DNA of 64,000 bases from Monomorium pharaonis (taxonomy: Eukaryota > Arthropoda > Insecta > Hymenoptera > Formicidae): positions 4,014,373-4,078,372 of the forward strand of contig NC_050470.1 of NCBI RefSeq assembly GCF_013373865.1, in the 5' to 3' direction. Below are positions 1 through 10,694 of this stretch, one piece after another. Each line of letters opens with the position of its first letter. Within the stretch, counting starts at the first letter, position 1. The position numbers were made by a program, and so were the translations under genes. Under the pieces are notes generated by a model. That model searched no databases, had not been told where the DNA came from, and saw only the letters and a list, made by a program, of their open reading frames with translations.

Positions 1-1190
1 CAATGGCCAGGACATACGAATCAGATTGGAACTCCGATTTGGTTAACTACACACGAAACGGTAATAACTCCCCCTCGTAGACTAAATTTAATGTACAAGG
101 GAACCGGTATTGATCACGTAGGTCGAAAGTCAACGATCGTGTCCATTTTAAATATGCGTCACCCTGCACACAGCGCTTAGCAATGAGGTCGCGTTGTGCC
201 ATATAATGTGATCCGATGTCAAAGATTGTCGCCATTGTAATGGTTAATTGCATTTACCATGCCTGGCAGTTCCGAACTTTTCACGCGTAATATTTCTCTG
301 TATAATGTGCAGTTAAAAAGTTTCACAACGATAACGCACGGAAACGTTAACATGTAAGCTATCTGGAAGCCGTCGACTCATTAATTTCAATGATAGCTTT
401 CTCAAAAGAAAAACATTACAAAATTTATTAAACGAATATGTCATTAAAGTTGAAGTTCTTAAACAGTTTGTATATTAAGTTTACAATTATATGGTGAAAA
501 TAAATTTAAAGATTAAAGTTATCGAGTGAAGGAGGTTTTGGTTTTCAGTTGAAACTTATTTGTTGATATGTGTTTAGTGTAAATAGCTTCGTTTCACAAA
601 TTTACTCCAAATGAATAGGACACTATATGATTCCACATGGCACCACTGAGTTGGTAAGGGTTAATTACAGACTCGAACTATCTCGACACATACATTCGCG
701 TCCCGAAGTTCGGGCAAGTTTCGGCTGTATCCTCGACGCCGCGTATCTCTACTTTTATAAGTAATAAAAATTATTTCCATTTACAGTAGCGCAAGCTCGT
801 AAATCTTAGCCTTGTTTTTATTATTTTGTACAAGCTGTATACAAAAATATGCCCGGAGGGCGTCGCGGATAATAAATACAAATATATCTTGCTGTTCTGC
901 TTGCAAAAAGAAAAACAGGGTTGGAACAGTAATATTCAAATATTTAAATGAGAGCGACAATAATAAAATTAAAAGAGTACAAAATAATATTCGAATGTTC
1001 TAATGATGATTTCTCATAAATGTGAAATATTCTGTTCTTTGAACATATAAAAATGTGTCTTCGAAGACTCTCCAGTTACTTTTTTATTCGCATCAGAGGA
1101 TATCCTTTCTCTTGTGGCGGTAGATTTAATTCATCGACAAAGGACAATACCAATGGTCGACTCGACAAGATGATTTCCTCAAGCCGTCCC
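1..1190. other. non-coding, mostly AT-rich stretch
   Basis: No convincing reading frame is present on either strand. The open frames are short and have no recognisable domain. AT-rich blocks (about 380-620 and 760-1060) flank mixed sequence. I see no repeat, RNA gene or promoter that I can support here. Confidence 0.6.
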
Positions 1191-1990
1191 TCTCAAAAGC
1201 TCACAGGATGTTGCTAAGGAGGAACCTTCATCTCTGCGGTGTAATCAATATTAAAAGTCTAAAATGTCTCGCGTGTGTGGCGAGCCGGCCGCGTGTAGGG
1301 GTCGTAGTTCGTCGGCGGGAGTCGGCTGAACCCCACGTTGCCGGTTGGAAGGAGAGGACGGTGGAGAACGGGCAGGCTTGGCGAGGGGTGCCGGGGGATG
1401 GCCAAGAGTGAGCGGCGGCAGCGGCGGTGGAAGTGGTGGTAGTGGTAGTGGTGGTGGCACGAAGAGGTGGAGGTTCTCATTAAGCAGCCCGGGCACCGCG
1501 CGCCGGGGGTTCAAATAAGAAGAAGAAGCGCCGCTGGAAGAAGAAGGGAGAAAAGGAGAAGAAACCAGTAAGACTAAGACACAAGGGTAGAAGGGGGTGA
1601 GAGCGGGTGGCGAGCGAGCAAACGAGCGCGAGCGTGAGCGCGAAGAGGAAGAGCCGAGGGATACAGAGGGTGGAAGAAGGGTGAAAAGAGGGAACGCGAG
1701 GGAGATAGAGTGCTAAGGGGGTTGGGGAATTATCAGGGCTCGCGTTCTCCTCGCGCGCGTAAGGGGGTTGCCGCGGGGGGGTACCGGGGTGGCAATATGG
1801 CCGCTACTGATGAGTGATGCTCGTAACCCTTACTGCCATCCATCCCCAACAGATCCGTCAGTCAGTCGGATCTCTTAACGCACTTCGGAATTATGCCTGC
1901 CACGACCCTTCTTTATCTTCATTGCCGGCATTGTCCTACCGGGAAAAGCGCGACGTCTTTGGTCCGTTGCGTTGTACCGACTCCGTACAT
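1191..1990. other. GC-rich, purine-rich island
   Basis: The plus strand is strongly purine-rich from about 1390 to 1720, with many GAG, AGG and GGTGG runs, and CpG is frequent throughout. All open frames here are low-complexity and overlap one another on both strands (Pro/Leu-rich on minus, Arg/Gly-rich on plus). That indicates composition rather than coding. GAGAG words of this kind are typical binding sites for GAGA-type factors in insects, so a regulatory role is possible but unproven. Confidence 0.45.
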
Positions 1991-2830
1991 TATCTTCTTA
2001 ATTAGAGGGAAAGTTTCCGCTGATCGGGACCATCTTACTTTGAGTTCTTTCCTTGGACGAAGTCGCTCGCGACTGGCATAGAATCTGCCGCATTTTTATT
2101 AATTATTCGTAAAAGCTTTGCCGACGGTAGAAGAATTAGTACATGAATAAGCGAGTTGATACAGAATTTTTGCAATACAAAGTTAATAACTATATATATA
2201 TATATATATATACATACGTATCTTAATTACAGTCATATATATTTATGCTTACTCTATAATGTTTATTCTGTTATTTTCTACAAGTTTTGATATTTTTTAT
2301 ATTAAACATATTTTTAAAAATTTATGTTAAACATCATTATATCATATTTTAATATTTATTACCATTTCAAATATGCATAGCTCTTCACATATCTAACAAA
2401 TTTGCTCATAAAACATCTATTCGAAAATGTCTGCTCTTACTAGCATCAATATTTAAATTCGCAGTTGGAAAAGTTCGTTCCATAACGTCTTACTCATAAT
2501 TTCTTATTGCACCATGTTACATTTTTACAAGAAGCCAGATAAATACTATAAAAAGAGTCGTATTGAAATAAAATTATATAATATTAATTAATTAATTTTC
2601 TCGCGGATAAATTTTTTCAATTGTTACATTTCAAAAAGATCGATACGTTTGTTGTTATTATCCAAAATTTTGAAATCTGACTCAGGCGTATTTTGCCTTT
2701 AACGTCGATACTATCGAAATGCGAATGGATATAGAACAATTCTGAGGGCGTCTTCCGGAAGCCGCTTTCCTTAGGGCGATCGCCGTAATCCGCGCCGCTT
2801 CCTGCCGCAATCCGCGCGCAGTAAATCAAA
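1991..2830. other. AT-rich spacer
   Basis: No gene is visible. The stretch holds a TA microsatellite at 2191-2212 and a run of homeodomain-type TAAT cores (ATTAATTAATTAATT, 2583-2597). Nothing else stands out. Confidence 0.5.
2191..2212. repeat. (TA)n microsatellite
   Basis: Eleven TA units in an uninterrupted run, inside an AT-rich spacer. Confidence 0.9.
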
Positions 2831-3105
2831 ATGCGATATCGCCGTCGATCTCATAAGACTCACACGGAGCGTCTTTATGCCCTCGTGAAGCGATCGAAGA
2901 GCTTGGAATTACCCTTGGTACCTACTCTCGAGGATGCATTCTCGCGCGAGACACAGATCGCTCGCCACGCTTTAACGACCGAAAGCCATAGGGCCACATC
3001 GTATAGGGTATACATGAGGGCCGCCGACGAAAGGTATTAAGAAGGTACAGGCAGCCCTAACCTAACTGCAGCAGCCCCTGGACCGATCGTCGTCTTCGTC
3101 GTTTT

Positions 3106-3140
3106 CTCTTCCTCTCTCTCTCTGTCCCTCTCTCTCTCTT
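3106..3140. repeat. imperfect (CT)n tract
   Basis: CT dinucleotides interrupted once by GTCC. Confidence 0.85.
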
Positions 3141-3433
3141 ACTCTCATTTCGTATCCCGTGGTCGTCTTACTTCGTGGGCCGAAGTTAAGGGTGGTCTCT
3201 CTCTTTGTCTCTCCCAACCCTCCCGGTCCCCACGAACCCCCGCGTCGTACGCGTGATACACGGACGAGGGACACGCGTGTGCGTGAAACCTCGCAAGACG
3301 GACAACGGGGGTTGTTGGGTGGATGGCGTCGTTGGGGGATGAGGACGCGAAGGAGACGACGGATGGAAAGTCGAGGGGGGGTGAGGAGTGCCAACGGAGG
3401 GGAATGCAAATTAGAAACGCTTGGGCAGAAAGC

Positions 3434-3490
3434 AGGAGGAGGAGGAGGAGGAGGAGGAGGAGCAGGAGAAGGAGGAGGAAGAGGAGGAGG
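3434..3490. repeat. (GGA)n trinucleotide tract
   Basis: About 19 GGA-type units with single substitutions (GCA, GAA). The tract creates poly-Gly, poly-Glu/Arg or, on minus, poly-Pro/Leu open frames that look long but carry no other information. Confidence 0.9.
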
Positions 3491-3528
3491 TGAAGGCGGC
3501 CGGAGGGTGGCGTGGGAGGACAGAGGGG

Positions 3529-3536
3529 TATATAAG
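3529..3536 (+). promoter_or_regulatory. TATA-like box (TATATAAG)
   Basis: TATATAAG lies at the end of a GC-rich purine tract. The nearest initiator-like word (TTCACTT, 3568-3574) is about 40 bp downstream, further than the usual 30 bp. This is a weaker promoter candidate than the one at 9.2 kb. Confidence 0.25.
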
Positions 3537-3986
3537 AGGTGGTGACTGAGGGTGGTGGCCAAGGAACTTCACTTATGTAAACCAGTGAGACGGTGTGCGC
3601 CGGCCGTTCCGCGCGTGTGTACCCCCAAGCCGTGCTTGTACGTGTGTCCTGCGTGTGGGTGTTACCGGCAGCGTAACCCGGTTGCGTGTGTGTATATATC
3701 GATTGCCGGCCAAGCCACCCCCCTCCCCCTTGCACTCACCCCCCCCTCCTCATCCTCCTTCGTCCTCCTCGCTACCTATAGTAATTATTGTGCTTCTCCA
3801 CACATGTGTGTATTTGTCGTGAGATTTCGCGCAGGATGGTATGCGTGCAGCCGCACACACCGACGTGTCCCACGTCCCGCGTGTATTCGTGTGTATCCGA
3901 GTTCCTTACATGCCTCGTCCGATAGTCTCCGCACCAAGGAGCTCCGGCATTTAACGGGTGTCATCCTGTAAAGCGTACTCTCGCAC

Positions 3987-4099
3987 GCTGCCGCTGCCGC
4001 CGCCGCCGCCGCCGGCGCAAATCGGTCGCGCGATGTCGATCCGTTGTATCGATCGTTCGCGGTAGCGACGACAGCTGCGGCTGCGGCGGCGGCGGCAAC
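3987..4099. repeat. GCC tract and facing GGC tract (potential hairpin)
   Basis: A GCT/GCC tract at 3987-4013 faces a GCT/GCG/GGC tract at 4074-4097, with about 60 bp of mixed sequence between. The GCC and GGC runs can pair over roughly 12-15 bp. On the minus strand both tracts would be read as alanine runs in one 107-codon frame (4108-3785). That could be part of a regulatory protein exon, but no domain supports it. Confidence 0.4.
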
Positions 4100-4260
4100 G
4101 TCAGGCATGCTCTTTTTCCGTTTCTTGAAGAACCGTTACTTTTCCGCGATGGGCGTTCGGCTTCCTGCGAGAGGAAGACGCCTTCGCCGTCACGGATTGC
4201 TCGAGTTATCGCCTCGTAGATAGAATCATGGTAGCGACGGTTATTGGGGATTTAGCCGTT

Positions 4261-5536
4261 TTGTAAAAAGAGGGTCGAACAACTTTTTTTTACGACGGTG
4301 GCTGCGATAGGAAGTCTTGATATGCGACATGCAAATTGAATCAAAAGTAAGACTAACGCTGTCTCATTCTAATATGGCGGGATGCTGTTATTTAATGTTC
4401 ACGAGTAATGGAACATTTCTTAATGCCTACGTTAATGTAAATTATACATGTATCTGTTTTACAAAATATATCATTGCATTAAAAGGATAAGAGGTAAACT
4501 TTTTCCGCTTTCTATCATGTAAATTCCACAAATTTTAATACATCACTTAATAATATAATAATTTTAAACATTTAAATTCTGTATTGTTTTAAAATTAGCA
4601 TAGACCTTTACCTATAAGTTTTCTCAAATCAGGAATGAAACATTATTAGTAAACTCTTCGTTTTTTAATTTTTTATTTGTAAACACACATTTTTTTTCTA
4701 AATTTCTATTAATGTAGTACGAGTGCTCGTGCTGTACTTGCACGATAAGAATATATAATGTATGCATTTAAACGATCTGGCAAGTCACTGGATTAACATA
4801 CGGCGCCCAAGTAGTTGCGCCACCTGATAGATCAGTCCGGCGCTAATGTTCTTGTTCGAAATAAATGGTCAGGCGAGTGAGCCCGCGCGCGCGCGAGCGA
4901 GCGCATGGTGGTTTCTAACTCCTTAGTTGAGTCGGAACCCTGCACGCACACATATATACACACGTAAATACTTACGTACGTGTAGAGACGTATCACAAAC
5001 ACATACACACACATATATATTCACGCGACGTGGCAAACCACCCCACGATATCCTTGCTTCGGCCCGTGCGCGCACATGTATGATTCACTAACACAATGCG
5101 CGTGTGGGTTCACACACAATTTCACCAAGTCGATGATACATGCGAGAGTCTAAGCTACTAGCGAGCGCAAGAACATCTCCCGGAACCCTTCGCGCGCGCG
5201 CCACCCTCGCGCGCAACCACCTCGTCCATCCTCCCCCTCGGACATGAACCTTAAAGGAAGAGGATGAAGCGGGTGAAGTGGTTAGAAGCCGGAGCGGACG
5301 AGAAACGAACGGACCGACGGACGCAGGACAGAACGCGCGGTATATAGCAACCCTATCTTGCGACACACAACCACAAGTCATCCTCCTTCGCCCTTCTCTC
5401 CTCTGTCCTTCCCCGCGCGTACCACGGTCGCATTCTCAGTCCGGTTCACCCTTGACTCACCCCTTCGCCACTTCGACTCTACTCGGGTCTCCCGTACCTT
5501 GCTCTTTCGGTCTCTCTTTGGTCTCTCCTCGTTCCT

Positions 5537-5567
<31 letters not shown>

Positions 5568-5655
5568 CCCTCTCCTCCCCCTCTCTCTCTCCCTTTCTCT
5601 GCGTCTATCTTTCCGTCTTACTCTGTCACCCTTACCGTGCCACTTCATCGTGAAA
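4261..5655. other. AT-rich spacer followed by CpG/microsatellite-rich DNA
   Basis: 4261-4800 is AT-rich with no feature. 4830-5030 is rich in CA/TA and CG dinucleotides (GCGCGCGCGCGAGCGAGC near 4885-4900). 5080-5400 is CpG-rich. From 5380 the plus strand becomes pyrimidine-rich. Overlapping Ser/Leu/Pro-rich open frames of about 130 codons here follow from the CT tract and are not treated as genes. Confidence 0.4.
5540..5595. repeat. (CT)n microsatellite and flanking CCT-rich tract
   Basis: A near-perfect CT run at 5540-5567 continues as CCTCTCC-type sequence and a second CT run. Confidence 0.9.
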
Positions 5656-5775
5656 CCTCGAAGGCAATCAATCCTCCGCCTTACAGCGCACTGACCACCT
5701 TCCAGGAAACTTCCATCGTTGCGGCGGGGCAAGCCTCCAAAAGAAGCAGACGCTGAATTTTTTGTGCGATTTGCT
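5656..5775 (+). repeat. degenerate local repeat, copy A
   Basis: First of three related copies. It opens with CCTCGAAGGCAATCAAT, continues CTTACAGCG, CTGACCACC and TTCCAGGAAACTTCCA, and can be followed to GTGCG near 5765. Over the first 60 bp it matches copy B (6286) at roughly three bases in four. The tail is more diverged and shorter than in B and C. Confidence 0.6.
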
Positions 5776-6285
5776 CTCTCTCATCGATTGGTTAGATGAA
5801 TTATTCCCCGGGATAATTAATGCCTCGATAACGTCGCTTTGTCGCTTTAATTATGCGCATGTAATTTTAATCGTTACTTCAAAGGCAATTGAAATTTTAT
5901 GGGTCGCATTCGTGGCACTTCCGATCGAAAAAACTATTAAGAGCCAATTTCTAGGAGAAGCGTAATTAAAAAGAAGAAATAAATTATTTTAAATTATTAG
6001 CAATTATCGGAAGAAAATCAAAGAATAAAGAATTGTTTGCAAGAAACAGTTTTGTTTTTTATAACTTATAAAAAACGAAAGATTGCAAAAATATGTGAGT
6101 GAATTCTTTAAAATAAAAATGAGATGATTTTACATTTGTGATTTCTACCCGCTGGATGTGACTGTCGTATAGTTTGAAAAACATGGCGATTTCGTTGTTG
6201 CACTTCTTTGCTCGAGTCTTGCATCCGGTACATTCATTTTCTTAACTCTGCACTCGCAGTATCTACCGCTCTTTCTCCCTTCATG
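5776..6285. other. AT-rich spacer between repeat copies A and B
   Basis: No gene and no clear motif. Poly-A and poly-T-rich sequence makes up 5960-6120. Confidence 0.5.
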
Positions 6286-6442
6286 CCTCGCAGGCAATCG
6301 ATTCACTGTCTTACAGCGTGCTAACCATCCTCCGAGAAAATTCCAGCAGCCGTTTGCAACTGCGGAGCAGACCCGACGAAAAAGAATCGCGAATGCTTAA
6401 TCGTGCGTTCTACGGATACGACGAATTTGCATTATTTCGCTC
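6286..6442 (+). repeat. degenerate local repeat, copy B
   Basis: Matches copy A at its start (CCTCGCAGGCAATCGAT, CTTACAGCG, CTAACCATCCTCC, ATTCCAGC). It matches copy C further along (CCGACGAAAAAGAATCGCG, AATGCTTAATCGT, CGAATTTGCATTA, CGCTC). Related sequence (GAAATCGTGAAATGTTAATC) recurs near 6512-6531 as a possible fourth fragment. Confidence 0.6.
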
Positions 6443-6713
6443 ACCCATCATTGTTTTAATCGATCTGCTGTCTCACGACTACACGTTTCACGAAAGTCTC
6501 GCCTGAGATGAATCTGCAGCGAGAAATCGTGAAATGTTAATCAGCCGATTCTGCCGATCATTGCACGTTGACGATGCATCGAAATTCGCTGCTCGATTTG
6601 TCAAAGGTGTATCGGGACAAATGTTTGATCGGGCGAGAATCATTTTCCAAACTTTTCGTATTTTCCTGCGGCGTCACTTTGCCTCGTCTTCGCACCGTCT
6701 CGCGGTTAAAAGT

Positions 6714-6904
6714 TTCGCAGGCAATTAATCTTTGGCTGTACAGTGTACTGACCACGTTTACAAGAGAACTTTCACTATATTATAACGTACCGACTATGCT
6801 CCCAGAAACTTCCACCCGGTTGCGCGTGATGGCTTGATCCGAAGAACAAAATCGTGAATGGTTAATCGTTGGTTGCGCCAGCGATAAATTTACATTACAT
6901 GCTC
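6714..6904 (+). repeat. degenerate local repeat, copy C
   Basis: Begins TTCGCAGGCAATTAAT, then GTACAGTGTACTGACCAC. Relative to copy B it has about 34 extra bases in the middle. It then resumes alignment with CCCAGAAACTTCCACC, AATCGTGAATGGTTAATCG and AAATTTACATTACATGCTC. Confidence 0.6.
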
Positions 6905-8680
6905 TGAACGTCATTCCGACACGAAAGTTTCGAGTTACGAGCTAAATTGCATTTTTCAGCATTTTGTATCTGTTTAAATAACTGCGCCGGGACACGCATC
7001 GTGTGCTTATATTTTTATTTTAATTATATAATCCGTATTACCAAAGGTCTTTCCATTGCAATAAACTCTAGGATATTATAATGTAATTAGACAATTTTTA
7101 AGGGATAGGAAATATTTTAAAATAATATTTAAATAAGTGCACCGATATATATGTATGAGTTAATTCCTGCTATTGCAGTTTCAATCTCCTATAATTTTCA
7201 TCCAAAGCTACATTTTACTACTATACTAGCATTATACTCCAAATTAAAAATGTGGAGTTATTAAGACTTAATCGTCTTTCTTCCCTGAGAAAATATGTCT
7301 ATGACGATAAGCGTAGGGCAATACAGAGCGGACAATTATCGGAAATCGTCCATTCATTATTTAAAATAAGACAGACTCTTCAATCAGAACTCAGGATAAA
7401 TCGCGGATAGTTAATTCGTTCGGCTAGTTCAGCTTTTTGCAGTTATTCTTGAGGACGGTCATTTCATCTTGCCGCCATACCTCGTAGCCAAAGGCTACGC
7501 GAAGTCAAATCGGGAACCAATCAATACCTATAATTAATTAGAAAAAATCAGGAAGAAAAAAAGAACTAACGAAACTCGAGAGTTCGACCGCCGCCGTAAA
7601 AATTGCCGGAGGCTCTCGTTTGACTCTACATCGCTCCCTTTCCACGACTTTTCATCCCCCGGCGGCGCCCAAACCTCCCCTTCTGTCCATGATATCCTTC
7701 GCGCACGTCTTTCTCTCTTCGTTCTTCTTCGCCGTTGGGCTCATCTCTTACGGTGCTCTCGTATCTTCATGCCTTTTTGCCATTGAATAAATTAACGTTT
7801 TTAGTTTGCCGATATTCTGAGCCCGGCGAGCGCAAGCGAGCGCTATGTCTTTCGTTCTATTGGAATGAATGAACTTCTTTTTCTTTCAAAGCCAAGTCGA
7901 GTCGGTCGGTGGCCATCGAGCCCATTCATCCGCTAAAATTCTGGAGGAATTTTAATAACTTGGATTCGTGCTGATTAAAACGGAAGTCGCGTCTACGAGC
8001 CGTCGCGCGTCGGTGGTGGCTGCACGATGACGGCGGCGGTGGCAACGACGGCAACTTCGGGTTTCTCGATATTTCGCTTTTGTACGTTTACGCTTTATAG
8101 GTGTACCATGGTTCTTTTACGTGCAATTAACAAGAGTTTGCTTTTGTCTCCCGTCGAATTAAGTTTGCTTTACTCGCGGATTCGGTTTGTTTGATGCAGG
8201 GAAGCACGACGTAAAGTAATTAAAATTGTAACATACTCTTGTAACATCCAATACGCGCATGCAGGTGAATCGTTTTAATACATAAAGGTCGTCGTGTAAT
8301 TGTCTGGATAGTTTTATCGCTTTATTTATATTTTAAATGATCTTGATGGTATTAACGTCTATATCCATCGTTTATTTAACAACATTTGGAACAAATCGCA
8401 TGAGAAAACTTTGACTCTACATTCGACTTTATTTTCTGATTATTAATATAGTGTCGATATATAAATATATTTCAACAATATCTATTTACGGCAAGATTTG
8501 GAGCGTATTTCCTGTTAAAAGTTCTTAACACATTAAAGAGTTAAACTAAGATTTCTTATTTTTTTGCTGCAAATGTGTATACATATGTATATATAAATAT
8601 GTTTTATCGTAGATGAATATTTATAAAATGCATGTTGGTATACTTACTTATCAGATACTTGTGTTAAAATTGGCTTCTTG
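6905..8680. other. AT-rich DNA with one small GC-rich block
   Basis: 6905-7560 and 8060-8680 are AT-rich and featureless. 7560-8060 is richer in CpG (GGCGGCGCCC, GCGAGCGCAAGCGAGCGC, GGTGGTGGC words) with no open frame worth reporting. I see no RNA gene or mobile element. Confidence 0.5.
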
Positions 8681-9190
8681 ACCCAACGAGGCTCTGGCCA
8701 AGTATCTTCCGATTCATAATGGACTACGTGACTTTACGACCGCATTAACCATTTAATTCCACTCTACAAGTAGTATCAGCAGCACCACCACCACGGACTG
8801 GCACTTCGGGGTGAGGGTGTCATTCGGTCTGCTGGTCTGTCGGTCTGTCGGTCGGACGAGGGACAGAGAGAAGGAAAGAGAGATAGGACGAGTGGGGGAG
8901 GGGGCGCATGGCGCACGTCCACTATCAATTTATCACCCAACCCTCGGCAACTTTCCCTCTCAGACCTCGTTCTCGTTTTCCCTCTTTTCTCGGGTCGTCT
9001 CCCCCTCTTTCCTCCTTCTAGCGATCCGTCCGACGATAGGGGGACGGAGGGGGCGAGACCCGTCGAGGTAAGACAGAGCGAGACGGGGAAGAAGACAGAG
9101 TGAGAGAAGAAGAAAGGACGACGAGGAGAACAAGAGAAAAAGAGAGGAACAAGTCGAAACGACCATGACCAGCGCAACGTAGCGATGGTC
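8681..9190. other. GC-rich island upstream of the 9.2 kb promoter candidate
   Basis: Alternating purine-rich (8855-8905, 9065-9150) and pyrimidine-rich (8940-9020) stretches with frequent CpG. The 80-130 codon open frames on both strands overlap and are Ser/Pro/Leu- or Arg-rich, so they are taken as compositional. The purine tract has several GAGAG words. Confidence 0.4.
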
Positions 9191-9246
9191 AGTTTGGGGC
9201 GGGGGGAAGGGGACTATAAGATCGCGGCTTCTACGGTGCATTCACG
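9191..9246 (+). promoter_or_regulatory. candidate core promoter: GC box, TATA box, initiator
   Basis: A canonical GC box (GGGGCGGGG, 9196-9204) is followed by a TATA box (TATAAGA, 9215-9221) and an initiator-like ATTCACG (9240-9246). The initiator A (9244) lies 29 bp downstream of the first T of the TATA box, which is the normal spacing for RNA polymerase II. About 150 bp of GAGA-rich sequence precede it. This is the only place in the window where all three elements and a downstream splice donor occur in the right order. The downstream transcript would enter AT-rich DNA with no recognisable coding exon, so the product is unknown and could be a long non-coding RNA. Confidence 0.4.
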
Positions 9247-9353
9247 TTTCTCCCCGTTCGTCTGCTCTCCAATCCCGGTGTATGCCACGAATGCAACCTG
9301 CTACACGCGCGCGCAAGAACGGTTAGGTGCACGTGCAGCGCATTTATCGTTCG
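9244..9353 (+). other. candidate first (non-coding) exon
   Basis: If transcription starts at 9244, a 110-nt first exon would end at a good 5' splice site (TTCG followed by GTAAGAT, GT at 9354-9355). It contains two in-frame ATGs that open only a very short upstream frame ending in TAG near 9325, so it would be mostly untranslated leader. This is inferred from signal order only. Confidence 0.25.
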
Positions 9354-9369
9354 GTAAGATGTCTGTGTA

Positions 9370-10530
9370 AGTTTGTGCCTTTCAACTAGGGATGCTTATT
9401 AATCCGGAGAAATATTAATTGACTACGTTTGACCCGTCGGAGAGTCGTCGTTATATCTATTTGATACGATCTCTCGTGCGAGACGGAGAGCCGTCGCATG
9501 CGCGCAATCAGAAATCTTAACTGAATATTTAAGCCATCGTACTTGCAATAATTATACTTTAAAGCAACGTTTAATATTTTACAATTGGATTCTTCACATA
9601 CATACACTTCTAAGGTGTTTAATAGTTAACGAAGTGTGAAGGTTTTAGAGTAAAAGTGTATGCAATTCATAATTTGTAAGTCTCACTTTAAATACGAAGT
9701 CATATCTCAGGTGAACCTTCTAAATTATGTATTTGTCCTACTACACTGTTTGAAAACAGTGAATATAAAAATGTAAGTCGCAATATATTGATGCTCGACT
9801 CGTATGTGAAAAACAGATATTTATTTATATTTCTTATATTTTGTGAAAATGTTTTTAATCTCCTTTTTACCGTTTTCATTGCTTTATGATATGCATTATA
9901 TAATGCTAATGATGATTAATACATAAGAATGAAGAGAAATCTCGTTGCATTGTTGACCTTTTGCACAGATAGCTCACAAGCGTACATAATACAAGATGCA
10001 TGTTTAAACGATCACGGTATCAGTCAGTCTAAATAGCATTTCTCTAAATACATGCAATTTTTAAAATAAATATACATGTTTATAGTTCTCAACAGTTTAC
10101 GAAAGAAATATTTAATTCTCAGTGACGAGATAATAAAAACAACGATCATTGACACTAGTACAAATTATTAATAATTAATATTTGGCCTCGATCTATACTT
10201 TTTTTCTTAGCTTAGGAAGAGTGCGTTAACATGGGGACATGTTAACTCGAACGTAAAAACAAGGCTTAAAGACACAAAGAGATGTGCAAGGAACGCTCTT
10301 ACAGGGCAATTGGGCGCATTAATCTGAAAATAGATAAACATTAGCTTAAGAAAAAAGTAATTGCATAATGTGTTTATAAGCGCAAGCTATAAATAAAATT
10401 AATAATTCATATTTCTTTATATTAAAAAAAATTTTATTGAATAAATTGTAATAAAATAATTTGTTGAATTACGTTTTACCGGAAAGAAAAAATATCTTTT
10501 TAACATTACTTCATAGAGCGAAATATTTGC
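9370..10530. other. AT-rich non-coding stretch
   Basis: No gene seen. It contains a small perfect hairpin (CACTGTTT-GA-AAACAGTG, 9744-9761). Otherwise it is featureless AT-rich DNA. Confidence 0.55.
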
Positions 10531-10535
10531 ATTTC

Positions 10536-10694
10536 TACCTTTGACCTCATATCAATCATACAAGTTTTAAGTTCTCCTTGCGGAAACGAATGAAATATCG
10601 GAAATATCGGGCAAGGATCTTGACCTTGATGGAGGAGGAGCTTTCTCTCGGTCATCGTTGCGCGGGTCAGTTTGACCTTAAGCGATATATAAAA
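10536..10694. promoter_or_regulatory. cluster of nuclear-receptor half-sites with a TATA-like box
   Basis: Three TGACCT half-sites occur within 140 bp. The first, at 10542-10547, sits in a DR1-like direct repeat (minus strand AGGTCA-A-AGGTAG, 10536-10547). The second is TGACCTTGA at 10621-10629, whose reverse complement TCAAGGTCA is the extended monomer site of FTZ-F1/ERR-type receptors. The third is TGACCTTA at 10673-10680. A strong TATA-like box (TATATAAAA, 10686-10694) follows 6 bp later. No good initiator is visible 30 bp downstream, so transcription start here is uncertain. A hormone-responsive enhancer or promoter is the inference. Confidence 0.35.

Larger units (their letters stand above)
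2831..4260. other. GC/CpG-rich island with strand-asymmetric tracts
   Basis: A GC-rich block with no supportable gene. It runs from a CT tract (3106-3140) through a purine-rich GGA tract (3434-3490) and a TATA-like box (3529-3536) into a pyrimidine-rich stretch (about 3700-3790), and ends in paired GCC and GGC tracts near 4.0-4.1 kb. Both strands carry overlapping open frames over 100 codons that translate to poly-Pro, poly-Gly, poly-Leu or poly-Ala, so none is credible as a protein on its own. Confidence 0.45.

Noticed and set aside
3056..3066. CCTAACCTAA, two units of the insect telomere repeat
   Set aside because: Only two units, far from any longer array. Expected by chance.
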